The notes beneath the pieces are model-generated. The model saw nothing but the letters and a program-made list of their open reading frames with translations. It made no database searches and was not told the DNA's origin. Of a stretch of DNA of 5,359 bases, positions 1 to 5,331 are shown piece after piece. This DNA is from an uncultured Eubacteriales bacterium (GTDB lineage: Bacteria; Bacillota; Clostridia; Christensenellales; Borkfalkiaceae): the NCBI GenBank assembly GCA_958405585.1, contig CATYEP010000139.1, forward strand, positions 1 through 5,359, read 5' to 3'. The first letter of the stretch is position 1. Every line of letters starts with the position of its first letter. Position numbers and translations under genes: made by a program.

Positions 1-60
1 AATGCACAGGTATACGCAGGCCGCCTTGTAAGAGTATCGGAACGTTCGTTGTTGTATCAT
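1..60 (-). CDS. Possible 5' end of a minus-strand gene, cut by the window edge
   Basis: On the minus strand an ATG at 60-58 opens a frame that stays open to the window edge, giving 20 codons that begin MIQQRTFRYSYKAAC. An AAAAGG Shine-Dalgarno-like stretch sits 7 bases upstream of the ATG, and a TGC-TATCAT extended -10 lies further upstream. The peptide starts polar and basic and then turns hydrophobic, as would an N-terminal cytoplasmic tail running into a first membrane helix. It loosely resembles the start of some Clostridia major-facilitator transporters, but 20 residues are far too few to assign a family. The alternative is that this is non-coding, or that a plus-strand gene ends here: the plus strand is also open from position 1 to a TGA at 118-120. 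I favour the minus strand because of the ribosome-binding site. Confidence 0.4.
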   Translation of the reverse strand, partial: MIQQRTFRYSYKAACVYLCI

Positions 61-73
61 AAACAATCCTTTT

Positions 74-105
74 GCCGCATCACGCGTGTACGCGCGCACC
101 GCGGC
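74..105 (-). other. GC-rich stem-loop, possible leader hairpin or plus-strand terminator
   Basis: GCCGC at 74-78 pairs with GCGGC at 101-105, and an inner CGCG-TGTA-CGCG stem lies between them with imperfect flanks. Read on the minus strand, the hairpin sits between the putative promoter and the AAAAGG ribosome-binding site of the leftmost gene, so it would be a 5' leader hairpin. Read on the plus strand, it is followed by GTTTTTG and could act as an intrinsic terminator for a gene entering from the left. The sequence alone does not decide between these. Confidence 0.35.
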
Positions 106-116
106 GTTTTTGCTTT

Positions 117-145
117 ATGATAGCAGAATTATCCGTTAAAATTGA
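117..145 (-). promoter_or_regulatory. Possible extended -10 promoter for the leftmost gene
   Basis: On the minus strand, TGC-TATCAT (125-117) matches the extended -10 form TGN-TATAAT with one mismatch. The hexamer 17 bases further upstream (145-140, TCAATT) is a poor -35, which extended -10 promoters tolerate. A start near 110 would give a leader of about 50 bases before the ATG at 60. A weaker alternative -10, TATATT, lies at 188-183 on the same strand. Confidence 0.35.
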
Positions 146-271
146 CAGAGGTATTGTCGAAAAATTTGTGATTGTGTGAAAAAATATAAACCGTGCGCAT
201 GGCAGAACAACAGGATATGTTGTTAAAGAACTATTATTAAAGAAGGAAGGCACATTGTTTTATGACGAATC

Positions 272-313
272 AAAAGCCGCCGTCCGCAAAATTTTTTGCG
301 GACGGCGGCTTTT
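272..313. terminator. Strong bidirectional intrinsic terminator after mnmG
   Basis: A perfect 20-base inverted repeat (272-291 with 294-313) is separated by two bases. Its GC core GCCGCCGTCCGC is flanked by A and T runs, so both strands show a stable stem followed by U residues: TTTTTT on the plus strand and TTTT on the minus strand. It begins 59 bases past the mnmG stop and should end the dnaA-mnmG transcript. It would also stop any transcript coming from the left on the plus strand. Confidence 0.93.
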
Positions 314-372
314 TTATAAAGTTTATTTAAATGAATGCGCTGTGCGTAGGTTAAACTTAAAGGATGCTTAAG

Positions 373-2247
373 TTATTTCTGAACGGTACTCAGATACACC
401 ATCAGTACGGCGATGTCGGCGGGGTTGACGCCCGAAATGCGGCCTGCCTGTCCGAGGTTTTCGGGGCGGATCTTGTTGAGCTTCTGCCGCGCTTCCAGCC
501 GCAGCCCGTCGATTTTTTCGTAGTCGATATCGTCGGGCAGCTTGCGGTTTTCCAGCTTTTTCGCCTTTTCGATCTGTTCCAAACCGCGCTTTAAATAGCC
601 CTCGTATTTGATGTCGATGCATGCCGTTTCAATATTTTCCGGACGCGCATCCCGTAATATTCCGAATTGTTCGCGGATCTCGGCGATATCGATCCCGCGG
701 CGCAGCATATCCGCATACGAAACGCCGCCTGCGGGCGCAGGGAATCCGTGATTTATCAGAAACTCGCGGCATTCGGAAGGGGATACGCGCTCGTCAAGCA
801 GGGTATGGATGTCCGCCACCGCTTGTTTCCGAGCCAGATATTTTTCGTACCGCTCTTTTGTGGTAAGTCCTGCGGCGAATCCTTTTTCCGTCAGACGAAA
901 ATCCGCATTATCCTGCCGTAAATGGATGCGGTGTTCTGCGCGCGAGGTCATCATGCGGTACGGCTCGTTCGTGCCTTTGGTCACGAGATCGTCAATCAGT
1001 ACCCCGATATACGCTTCGTCACGGTGCAGGATCAGCGGCTCCTTTCCGCGCAGTTTCAGCGATGCGTTCAGTCCCGCGATCAGTCCCTGCGCCGCCGCTT
1101 CTTCGTATCCGCTTGTACCGTTGATCTGTCCCGCCGTATATAAACCTTCTATTTTTTTGAATTCCAGGGTAGGGTATACGTCCAGTGTGTCGATGCAGTC
1201 GTATTCGATCGCGTAGGCATAGCGCATGATGCGCACGTTTTCCAGTCCCGCTACCGTGCGGTACATCGCCCGCTGTACGTCGTGGGGCAGGGATGAACTC
1301 ATGCCCTGTACATACACTTCGTTGGAATCGGCACATTCGGGTTCGAGAAAGATCTGGTGCCGCTCTTTGTCTGCAAATCGCACCACTTTGTCCTCAATAG
1401 AAGGACAGTACCGCGGGCCTGTTCCCTTGATCACCCCCGAATACAGCGGCGAACGGTGCAGGTTCGCACGGATGATCTCGTGTGTCTTTTCGTTGGTGTA
1501 GGTAAGATAACAGGGCTTTTGCTTCTGTACGACTCCGTCCGAGAGATAGGAAAACGGATAAATATCCGTCTGGCCGTTCTGTATCTCGCACTTCGAATAG
1601 TCGATCGTGCGGCCGTCCACGCGGGCAGGGGTTCCCGTTTTAAATCTGCGTACGTTGAATCCGAGTGCGATCAGATTATCCGTCAGCGCGTTGGCGGGCG
1701 CAAAACCGTTCGGCCCGCTCGATTGCTTGAATTCTCCCGCGATCACCGCACTTTTCAGGTATACGCCCGTCGCAAGAACTACCGCACGTGCTTCGATAAT
1801 TTCGCCGAAAGTCGTCTTTACGCCGCACACTTTCCCGTCTTTTGTGAGAACTTCGGCGGCTTCGCCCTGCAGAATGGTCAGGTTGTCCGTGTTTTCCAAA
1901 GTCTTTTTCATGGCGGCGTGGTAAGCGTGTTTGTCCGCCTGTGAGCGCAGACTTTGCACAGCCGCGCCTTTGCCGACGTTCAGCATGCGCATCTGCAATG
2001 CGGTCTTATCCGCGTTGATGCCCATCTCTCCGCCCAATGCGTCGATCTCGCGCACAAGGTGTCCCTTCGCCGTGCCTCCGATGGACGGGTTGCATGCCAT
2101 GAACGCGATGCTGTCCAGATTCAGTGAAAGCATCAGCGTACGGATGCCCGTCCGCGCCAGCGCCAGTGCTGCTTCACATCCCGCGTGGCCTGCTCCCACG
2201 ACCACCGCGTCGTATCCGTTTGTGTAAAATTTGTTCGTAACTTCCAT
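373..2247 (-). CDS. mnmG: tRNA uridine-5-carboxymethylaminomethyl modification enzyme MnmG (GidA)
   Basis: This 624-residue FAD enzyme normally works in the cytoplasm with the GTPase MnmE to install the carboxymethylaminomethyl group at wobble U34 of certain tRNAs, supporting accurate decoding of purine-ending codons. Visible motifs are the N-terminal FAD-binding GAGHAGCE at residues 18-25, the family signature CNPSIGGTAKGHL at 52-64, GTGPRYCPSIEDK at 275-287, and the second FAD contact region AGQINGTSGYEEAAAQG at about 372-388. By comparison with E. coli MnmG, C52 and C281 correspond to the two functionally important cysteines. The C-terminal helical domain that contacts MnmE ends with the typical RISGVNPADIAVLMVYL. 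Length is normal. The frame extends upstream to a TTG at 2343, but the ATG at 2247 matches the family start. The Shine-Dalgarno before it is weak (CGGAT, GGG). It lies 100 bases behind dnaA, an unusual neighbour; mnmG more often sits with mnmE and rsmG, and none of those is in the window. Confidence 0.97.
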   Translation of the reverse strand: MEVTNKFYTNGYDAVVVGAGHAGCEAALALARTGIRTLMLSLNLDSIAFMACNPSIGGTAKGHLVREIDALGGEMGINADKTALQMRMLNVGKGAAVQSLRSQADKHAYHAAMKKTLENTDNLTILQGEAAEVLTKDGKVCGVKTTFGEIIEARAVVLATGVYLKSAVIAGEFKQSSGPNGFAPANALTDNLIALGFNVRRFKTGTPARVDGRTIDYSKCEIQNGQTDIYPFSYLSDGVVQKQKPCYLTYTNEKTHEIIRANLHRSPLYSGVIKGTGPRYCPSIEDKVVRFADKERHQIFLEPECADSNEVYVQGMSSSLPHDVQRAMYRTVAGLENVRIMRYAYAIEYDCIDTLDVYPTLEFKKIEGLYTAGQINGTSGYEEAAAQGLIAGLNASLKLRGKEPLILHRDEAYIGVLIDDLVTKGTNEPYRMMTSRAEHRIHLRQDNADFRLTEKGFAAGLTTKERYEKYLARKQAVADIHTLLDERVSPSECREFLINHGFPAPAGGVSYADMLRRGIDIAEIREQFGILRDARPENIETACIDIKYEGYLKRGLEQIEKAKKLENRKLPDDIDYEKIDGLRLEARQKLNKIRPENLGQAGRISGVNPADIAVLMVYLSTVQK

Positions 2248-2273
2248 ATCCGTATGCCCGAAAATAAAATTTG

Positions 2274-2300
2274 TTACCCTTCCGCAAAAGGGAAGGGTAA
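2274..2300 (-). terminator. Perfect 10-bp hairpin between dnaA and mnmG (terminator or attenuator)
   Basis: TTACCCTTCC (2274-2283) and GGAAGGGTAA (2291-2300) form a perfect 10-bp stem with a 7-base loop. On the minus strand the stem is followed after a few bases by TTTTATTTT, an imperfect U-tract. It starts 47 bases after the dnaA stop and ends 26 bases before the mnmG ATG, so it could partly terminate dnaA transcripts, protect dnaA mRNA 3' ends, or modulate mnmG. A smaller AACGC-N4-GCGTT hairpin lies at 2319-2332. No clear separate promoter for mnmG is visible downstream of the hairpin, which favours partial read-through. Confidence 0.55.
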
Positions 2301-2347
2301 TCTGCTTTTCATTATGTAAACGCCTTTGCGTTACCGCTTTCAAAACG

Positions 2348-3691
2348 TTACTGTTTTAATATAATGTTGCGGATGTCTTCCACTTCTTTCGCCACGCGGT
2401 CGTTAACCTTAATGAGGTTCGTAACTTTTTCGCGCGAGTGGATCACCGTCGTATGATCGCGCCCGCCCAACGCTTCCCCGATGGAAACGAGCGGAATGTT
2501 CATGATCTCGCACATCAGGTATGCGCAGATCTGCCGCGGTATGACGAGTTCTTTCTTCTTGCTTTTTCCCAGAAGTTTGTCCTTGGTGATCTTATAGAAA
2601 GAACAAACGCCCGAAATGATTTTATCCGAAGTGATCGTTTCATGCTCTTCGCTGATCGCTTCGTTCAGCGCGGTCGCCGCAAGCTCCAGCGTAATGGGCT
2701 TTTCGTGCAGTTTGCTCGCAAAAATAACTTTGGTCAGTCTGCCTTCCAGCGTACGCACGTCCGTACCCGAATCGCGCGCCAGAAAATCCAGTACATCGGG
2801 CGGGATCACCGCTTTCCTTTCAAACGCTTTCTGCTTGAGTATGGCGATCTTCGTTTCTGCGTCCGGCGGTTGAATATCGGCGATGAGTCCGCCTTCGAAC
2901 CGCGTACGCAAACGCTCTTCCAGCGTTGCGATCTCCTTGGGCGGAACGTCCGAGGTGAGCACGATCTGCTTATTCTCCGCCTGCAGGGCGTTGAACGTAT
3001 GGAACAGTTCTTCCTGTACCGCCTGCTTTTTCGCAAGGAACTGCACGTCGTCGATGAGAAGTACGTCCACATTGCGGTAACGGTTACGGAACTTCGCCTG
3101 CATATCACGGTTGTTGCCTTTGTTCAGGTAGATCGAGTCGATCAGTTCGTTGATGAACTTCTCACAAGTGGTGTACATCACGCGCAGGGCAGGCTTGTGC
3201 AGACTGATATAGTTCGCGATCGACTGCATCAGGTGCGTTTTGCCCAACCCCGACGCACCGTAAATATACAGCGGGTTAAAATTCGCGCCGGGATTTTTTG
3301 CGACCGCTTTTGCCGCCGCAAATACAAATTCATTGCTCTTTCCTGCCACAAACGATTCAAACGTGAACCGCGGATCGACGGAAAGGGGAGAATAATCCTC
3401 TTCCTCTTCTTCCGTCGTGAATACGACGTCGTCGCTCCCTTCGATCACGAGTTCAAAATCCGTGATCCCGGTATCCGCCTTCTGGAACGCTTCCTTCATC
3501 TTTTCCGTCAGGTTCTTCCCGATGAAATTGGCAAAGAATTCGTTGTCAGTGCTTAAAATGATCTTCGTACCGTCAATGTCTACGGCTTTGAGTTTGGAAA
3601 TATACGTATTGTAAGTAATGGGCGACAGCGTCGCCTGCAGAGTTTCGCTGATTTTTTTCCATAATAATTCAAATTGATCGTTGTCAGACAT
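2348..3691 (-). CDS. dnaA: Chromosomal replication initiator protein DnaA
   Basis: DnaA is the AAA+ ATPase that binds DnaA boxes at oriC, forms a filament, melts the origin and helps load the replicative helicase; it is also a transcription factor. The 447-residue protein shows all four domains: domain I at 1 to about 85, a short acidic linker (TEEEEEEDY, 93-100), the AAA+ core from about 105 to 330, and the DNA-binding domain from about 350. Motifs are Walker A GASGLGKTH (145-153), Walker B LLIDD (211-215), sensor I TSD (247-249), the arginine-finger box ERLRTRF (259-265), sensor II DVRTLEG (311-317) and the DNA-binding signature GGRDHTTVIHS (409-419). The Walker A reads GASGLGKT rather than the common GGVGLGKT, but all catalytic residues are kept. 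The ATG at 3691 is chosen because GAGG precedes it by 5 bases and the protein then starts as other DnaAs do; the upstream TTG extension to 3823 is basic and unlike DnaA. dnaN does not follow it; mnmG does. Confidence 0.98.
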   Translation of the reverse strand: MSDNDQFELLWKKISETLQATLSPITYNTYISKLKAVDIDGTKIILSTDNEFFANFIGKNLTEKMKEAFQKADTGITDFELVIEGSDDVVFTTEEEEEDYSPLSVDPRFTFESFVAGKSNEFVFAAAKAVAKNPGANFNPLYIYGASGLGKTHLMQSIANYISLHKPALRVMYTTCEKFINELIDSIYLNKGNNRDMQAKFRNRYRNVDVLLIDDVQFLAKKQAVQEELFHTFNALQAENKQIVLTSDVPPKEIATLEERLRTRFEGGLIADIQPPDAETKIAILKQKAFERKAVIPPDVLDFLARDSGTDVRTLEGRLTKVIFASKLHEKPITLELAATALNEAISEEHETITSDKIISGVCSFYKITKDKLLGKSKKKELVIPRQICAYLMCEIMNIPLVSIGEALGGRDHTTVIHSREKVTNLIKVNDRVAKEVEDIRNIILKQ

Positions 3692-3696
3692 ATAAA

Positions 3697-3705
3697 CCTC
3701 AACCT
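3697..3705 (-). promoter_or_regulatory. Ribosome-binding site of dnaA
   Basis: On the minus strand the sequence AGGTTGAGG ends five bases before the dnaA ATG at 3691. The GAGG gives ideal Shine-Dalgarno spacing and decides the start against the longer TTG-initiated frame. The third copy of the GACAAAGC repeat ends immediately next to it, at 3706, so structure involving that copy could affect access. Confidence 0.8.
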
Positions 3706-3779
3706 GCTTTGTCTTTTTTCGTAAAAATTCTCTTTTTGCTTTGTCTTTTCGGCGAAATCTGCTATAATAATGACAAAGC
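3705..3779. repeat. Three copies of GCTTTGTC in the dnaA leader, two direct and one inverted
   Basis: The 13-mer TGCTTTGTCTTTT occurs at 3705-3717 and again at 3737-3749. The inverted core GACAAAGC occurs at 3772-3779. The 8-base cores start at 3706, 3738 and 3772, so they are spaced about 32 and 34 bases apart, close to three helical turns. The second and third copies flank the extended -10 of the proposed recF promoter, and the first abuts the dnaA ribosome-binding site. In dnaA mRNA the most 5' copy could pair with either of the other two but not both. The alternative is that these are binding sites for a DNA-binding protein. Confidence 0.6.
3741..3768 (+). promoter_or_regulatory. Probable sigma-A promoter for recF (extended -10)
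   Basis: TTGTCT (3741-3746), a 16-base spacer and a perfect TATAAT (3763-3768) preceded by TG one base away give a good plus-strand housekeeping promoter. Transcription would start near 3775 and leave a leader of about 100 bases before the recF ATG. The promoter lies inside the proposed dnaA leader. A second perfect TATAAT on the plus strand at 3831-3836, nearer to recF, has no recognisable -35. Confidence 0.6.
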
Positions 3780-3828
3780 CTGCGCCCCCTTATGTGCTTG
3801 TTCGCCGCAGCCTGCCGGTACAAAGTAC

Positions 3829-3857
3829 ATTATAATATAAAATCGTCGGAAAATCAA
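3829..3857 (-). promoter_or_regulatory. Probable sigma-A promoter for dnaA
   Basis: On the minus strand TTGATT (3857-3852), a 17-base spacer and a perfect TATAAT (3834-3829) form a strong-looking housekeeping promoter. Transcription would start near 3822, giving dnaA a leader of about 130 bases. A small inverted repeat GTAC-AAA-GTAC at 3818-3828 lies at the predicted start and could be an operator. The AT-rich core here is nearly symmetrical, so a plus-strand TATAAT at 3831-3836 overlaps it. Confidence 0.6.
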
Positions 3858-3874
3858 ATCAAAACAGAGAAAGA

Positions 3875-4960
3875 ATGCGAATAAAAAATTTGGTACTGAA
3901 AAATTTCAGAAATTATGCCGAAGAAATGTTCGAGTTTTCGGACGGCATCAACGTGCTTTACGGCAAGAACGCCCAGGGCAAGACCAACTGCGCAGAAGCA
4001 GTGTTTTACCTTTGTACCGGCGTTTCGCCCCGTACAGGGCGCGACAAACAGTTGATCCGTTCGGGCGAAGACGGGGCGCATATCTCCGCCCTTGCCGAGA
4101 CCAGATTCGGAAACATTTCCATTGCCGCGGATATTTACGAAACAAAACGCGAGATCCGCATCAACGGCTCGAAGATCACGCGCAACGCAGATCTTCTCGG
4201 CAACATCAACGGTGTGTTTTTCAGTCCGGGCGAACTTCGCATGATCCAGGACGGTCCCGACGAACGCCGACGCTTCCTCAATGTTTCCATTTCTCAACTT
4301 TCGCGCTCCTATTATACGGCGCTTGTCCGCTACAACAAGATCCTGGAACAGCGCAACGCGCTTTTAAAAAACAGGGATCTTTCTTTGGTGTTTGAAACGT
4401 TGCCTGTCTGGGACGTACAGCTTTGCCGCTATGCGGCGGAGCTCATCGAGCGCCGCGGTGAATTTTTGGAAAAACTGGAACCGCTTGCCGCCGAAAAACA
4501 CGCATTTTTAACCGACGGCGCCGAAACTTTGGAAGTGGGTGCCGAGCGAAAACGCGGCGACAGCCGCGACGAGATCGCCGATGCGCTCTTGAAAGAAATG
4601 TCCGATAATTATGAAAAGGATGTGCGCCTGGGCTATACGACCGCAGGCCCGCACCGCGACGATTTGAAAATCCTGGTGAACGGCAAGGAAGCGCGCGTGT
4701 ACGGATCGCAAGGGCAGGCCCGCACCGCCGCACTGGCGCTCAAACTTGCCGAAGTGGATATTTTCCGCCAGGTCGCGGGCGAATACCCCGTCCTCATTCT
4801 CGACGACGTGATGAGCGAACTTGACCTGTCCCGCCGCCGCAAACTCCTCGCACAGATCGACGGCGTTCAGACCATTCTCACCTGCACGCATACCGAAAAA
4901 GTCCTGTTTGGACGATCGGTCAACAAGATCCGCATTTGCGCCGGTAAGATCAAGCGTTGA
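3875..4960 (+). CDS. recF: DNA replication and repair protein RecF
   Basis: RecF is an SMC-like ABC ATPase that binds gapped or stalled DNA and, with RecO and RecR, helps load RecA onto single-stranded DNA bound by SSB. The 361-residue protein has the normal length. It starts with the typical MRIKNLVLKNFRNY and shows Walker A GKNAQGKTN (30-38), the family box around GPDERRRFLNVSISQ (127-141), TAGPHRDDL (256-264), the ABC signature YGSQGQARTAALALKLAE (276-293) and Walker B VLILDDVMSELD (306-317). In the RRRFL box an N (136) stands where RecF proteins usually have D. The ATG at 3875 is preceded only by a weak purine-rich AGAGAAAG, but the protein start is canonical. It is transcribed divergently from dnaA and is not preceded by dnaN, unlike the common dnaA-dnaN-recF order. 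Its last codons and TGA stop are the first unit of a tandem triplication that runs past the gene. Confidence 0.97.
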   Translation: MRIKNLVLKNFRNYAEEMFEFSDGINVLYGKNAQGKTNCAEAVFYLCTGVSPRTGRDKQLIRSGEDGAHISALAETRFGNISIAADIYETKREIRINGSKITRNADLLGNINGVFFSPGELRMIQDGPDERRRFLNVSISQLSRSYYTALVRYNKILEQRNALLKNRDLSLVFETLPVWDVQLCRYAAELIERRGEFLEKLEPLAAEKHAFLTDGAETLEVGAERKRGDSRDEIADALLKEMSDNYEKDVRLGYTTAGPHRDDLKILVNGKEARVYGSQGQARTAALALKLAEVDIFRQVAGEYPVLILDDVMSELDLSRRRKLLAQIDGVQTILTCTHTEKVLFGRSVNKIRICAGKIKR

Positions 4961-5050
4961 GCGGAAGTTTCTGTACCTGCGCGGACAAGATCAAGCGGTG
5001 AGCAGATGTTCCCTGTATTTGCGCGGGCAAGATTAAGTATTGAGCGGAAG
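4937..5050 (+). repeat. Degenerate 41-42 bp tandem triplication of the recF 3' end
   Basis: Three units start at 4937, 4978 and 5020. Over their first 31 bases, counted by eye, unit 1 and unit 2 match at 25, unit 1 and unit 3 at 26, and unit 2 and unit 3 at 24. Each unit encodes a short tail and stop: CAGKIKR-stop (the real recF end), CADKIKR-stop and CAGKIKY-stop, with TGA at 4958, 4999 and 5041. Several of the differences are at third codon positions. Units 2 and 3 lie beyond the recF stop and would not be translated as part of RecF. The most likely origin is old tandem duplication of the recF terminus. Confidence 0.8.
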
Positions 5051-5063
5051 GTTTTTCGTTTTT

Positions 5064-5080
5064 CGCGCCGATCCGGCGCG
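5064..5080. other. Short perfect GC hairpin without U-tract
   Basis: CGCGCCG (5064-5070) and CGGCGCG (5074-5080) form a perfect 7-bp stem with a 3-base ATC loop. No T run follows on either strand; on the plus strand the T-rich stretch precedes it. It is therefore not a classic intrinsic terminator. It may stabilise the recF mRNA 3' end. Confidence 0.5.
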
Positions 5081-5179
5081 CCGCTGCCGTATACGAGTCC
5101 GCCGAAAGCCCCAATACAAATCGATCGTCAGATTTATCTTGTTCCTGCTTATTCCGTTAAATCCTTTTTAAAGTCATTT

Positions 5180-5195
5180 TTTGAAAGGTTTCAAA
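5180..5195. repeat. 16-base palindrome, possible operator
   Basis: TTTGAAA (5180-5186) and TTTCAAA (5189-5195) flank a GG pair, making a near-perfect palindrome of the kind bound by dimeric regulators. No promoter or gene clearly uses it within the window, so its role is unknown. Confidence 0.35.
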
Positions 5196-5301
5196 GTCGG
5201 GGCGGGGTTTGATCGTGATGAAAGAGGTGCTTCTGCGGGAAACCGTCTTTTATCCGCGGAAGTATTTTGTTTTATATTTTTCCATAAATTTGTTGATCGT
5301 G

Positions 5302-5331
5302 CCGCGGCGCGCAAAAACTTTCGCGGCGCGG
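5302..5331 (+). terminator. GC-rich hairpin, possible terminator for recF or a leader hairpin
   Basis: CCGCG-G-CGCG (5302-5311) pairs with CGCG-G-CGCGG (5322-5331) to give nine GC pairs with one central mismatch and a 10-base loop. The run GAATTTTATTT follows on the plus strand, an imperfect U-tract. It lies about 340 bases after the recF stop and is the only terminator-like structure after that gene. It may equally be a hairpin in the leader of a gene beginning at the window edge, since an ATG follows at 5343. Confidence 0.4.

Larger units (their letters stand above)
61..372. other. Intergenic region between mnmG and the partial leftmost gene
   Basis: This 312-base stretch has no convincing gene. 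It holds the possible leader hairpin and promoter of the leftmost gene, an AT-rich stretch around 125-240, and the mnmG terminator. An inverted repeat AACAAC-N7-GTTGTT lies at 206-224 and could be an operator. An imperfect inverted repeat TTGACA...TGTCGAA lies at about 142-160. Two tiny plus-strand frames, 199-240 (13 codons) and 262-330 (22 codons), are not credible as genes. The second has an AGAAGGAAGG stretch 11 bases upstream but runs straight through the terminator stem. Confidence 0.7.

Noticed and set aside
175..183. TGTGAAAAA as a DnaA box
   Set aside because: One mismatch from the inverse consensus, isolated and with no second site nearby.
199..240. 13-codon plus-strand frame MAEQQDMLLKNYY
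   Set aside because: No ribosome-binding site precedes it and the length is within chance.
262..330. 22-codon plus-strand frame with AGAAGGAAGG upstream
   Set aside because: It is made almost entirely of the bidirectional terminator stem; the purine run is probably incidental.
2248..2343. N-terminal extension of MnmG to a TTG codon
   Set aside because: The added 32 residues are not MnmG-like, there is no Shine-Dalgarno before the TTG, and the stretch contains a perfect hairpin.
2438..3556. 372-codon plus-strand frame opposite dnaA
   Set aside because: It mirrors dnaA in another frame, its residues are compositionally odd, and DnaA motifs on the other strand are unambiguous.
3692..3823. N-terminal extension of DnaA to a TTG codon
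   Set aside because: The extension is basic and unlike DnaA domain I, it covers the leader repeats and recF promoter, and the ATG at 3691 has a well-placed GAGG.
3854..4297. Long minus-strand frame opposite recF
   Set aside because: It is antisense to the conserved RecF N-terminal half and shows no domain of its own.
4937..5050. CRISPR array
   Set aside because: Units are directly adjacent without unique spacers and derive from the recF coding end.
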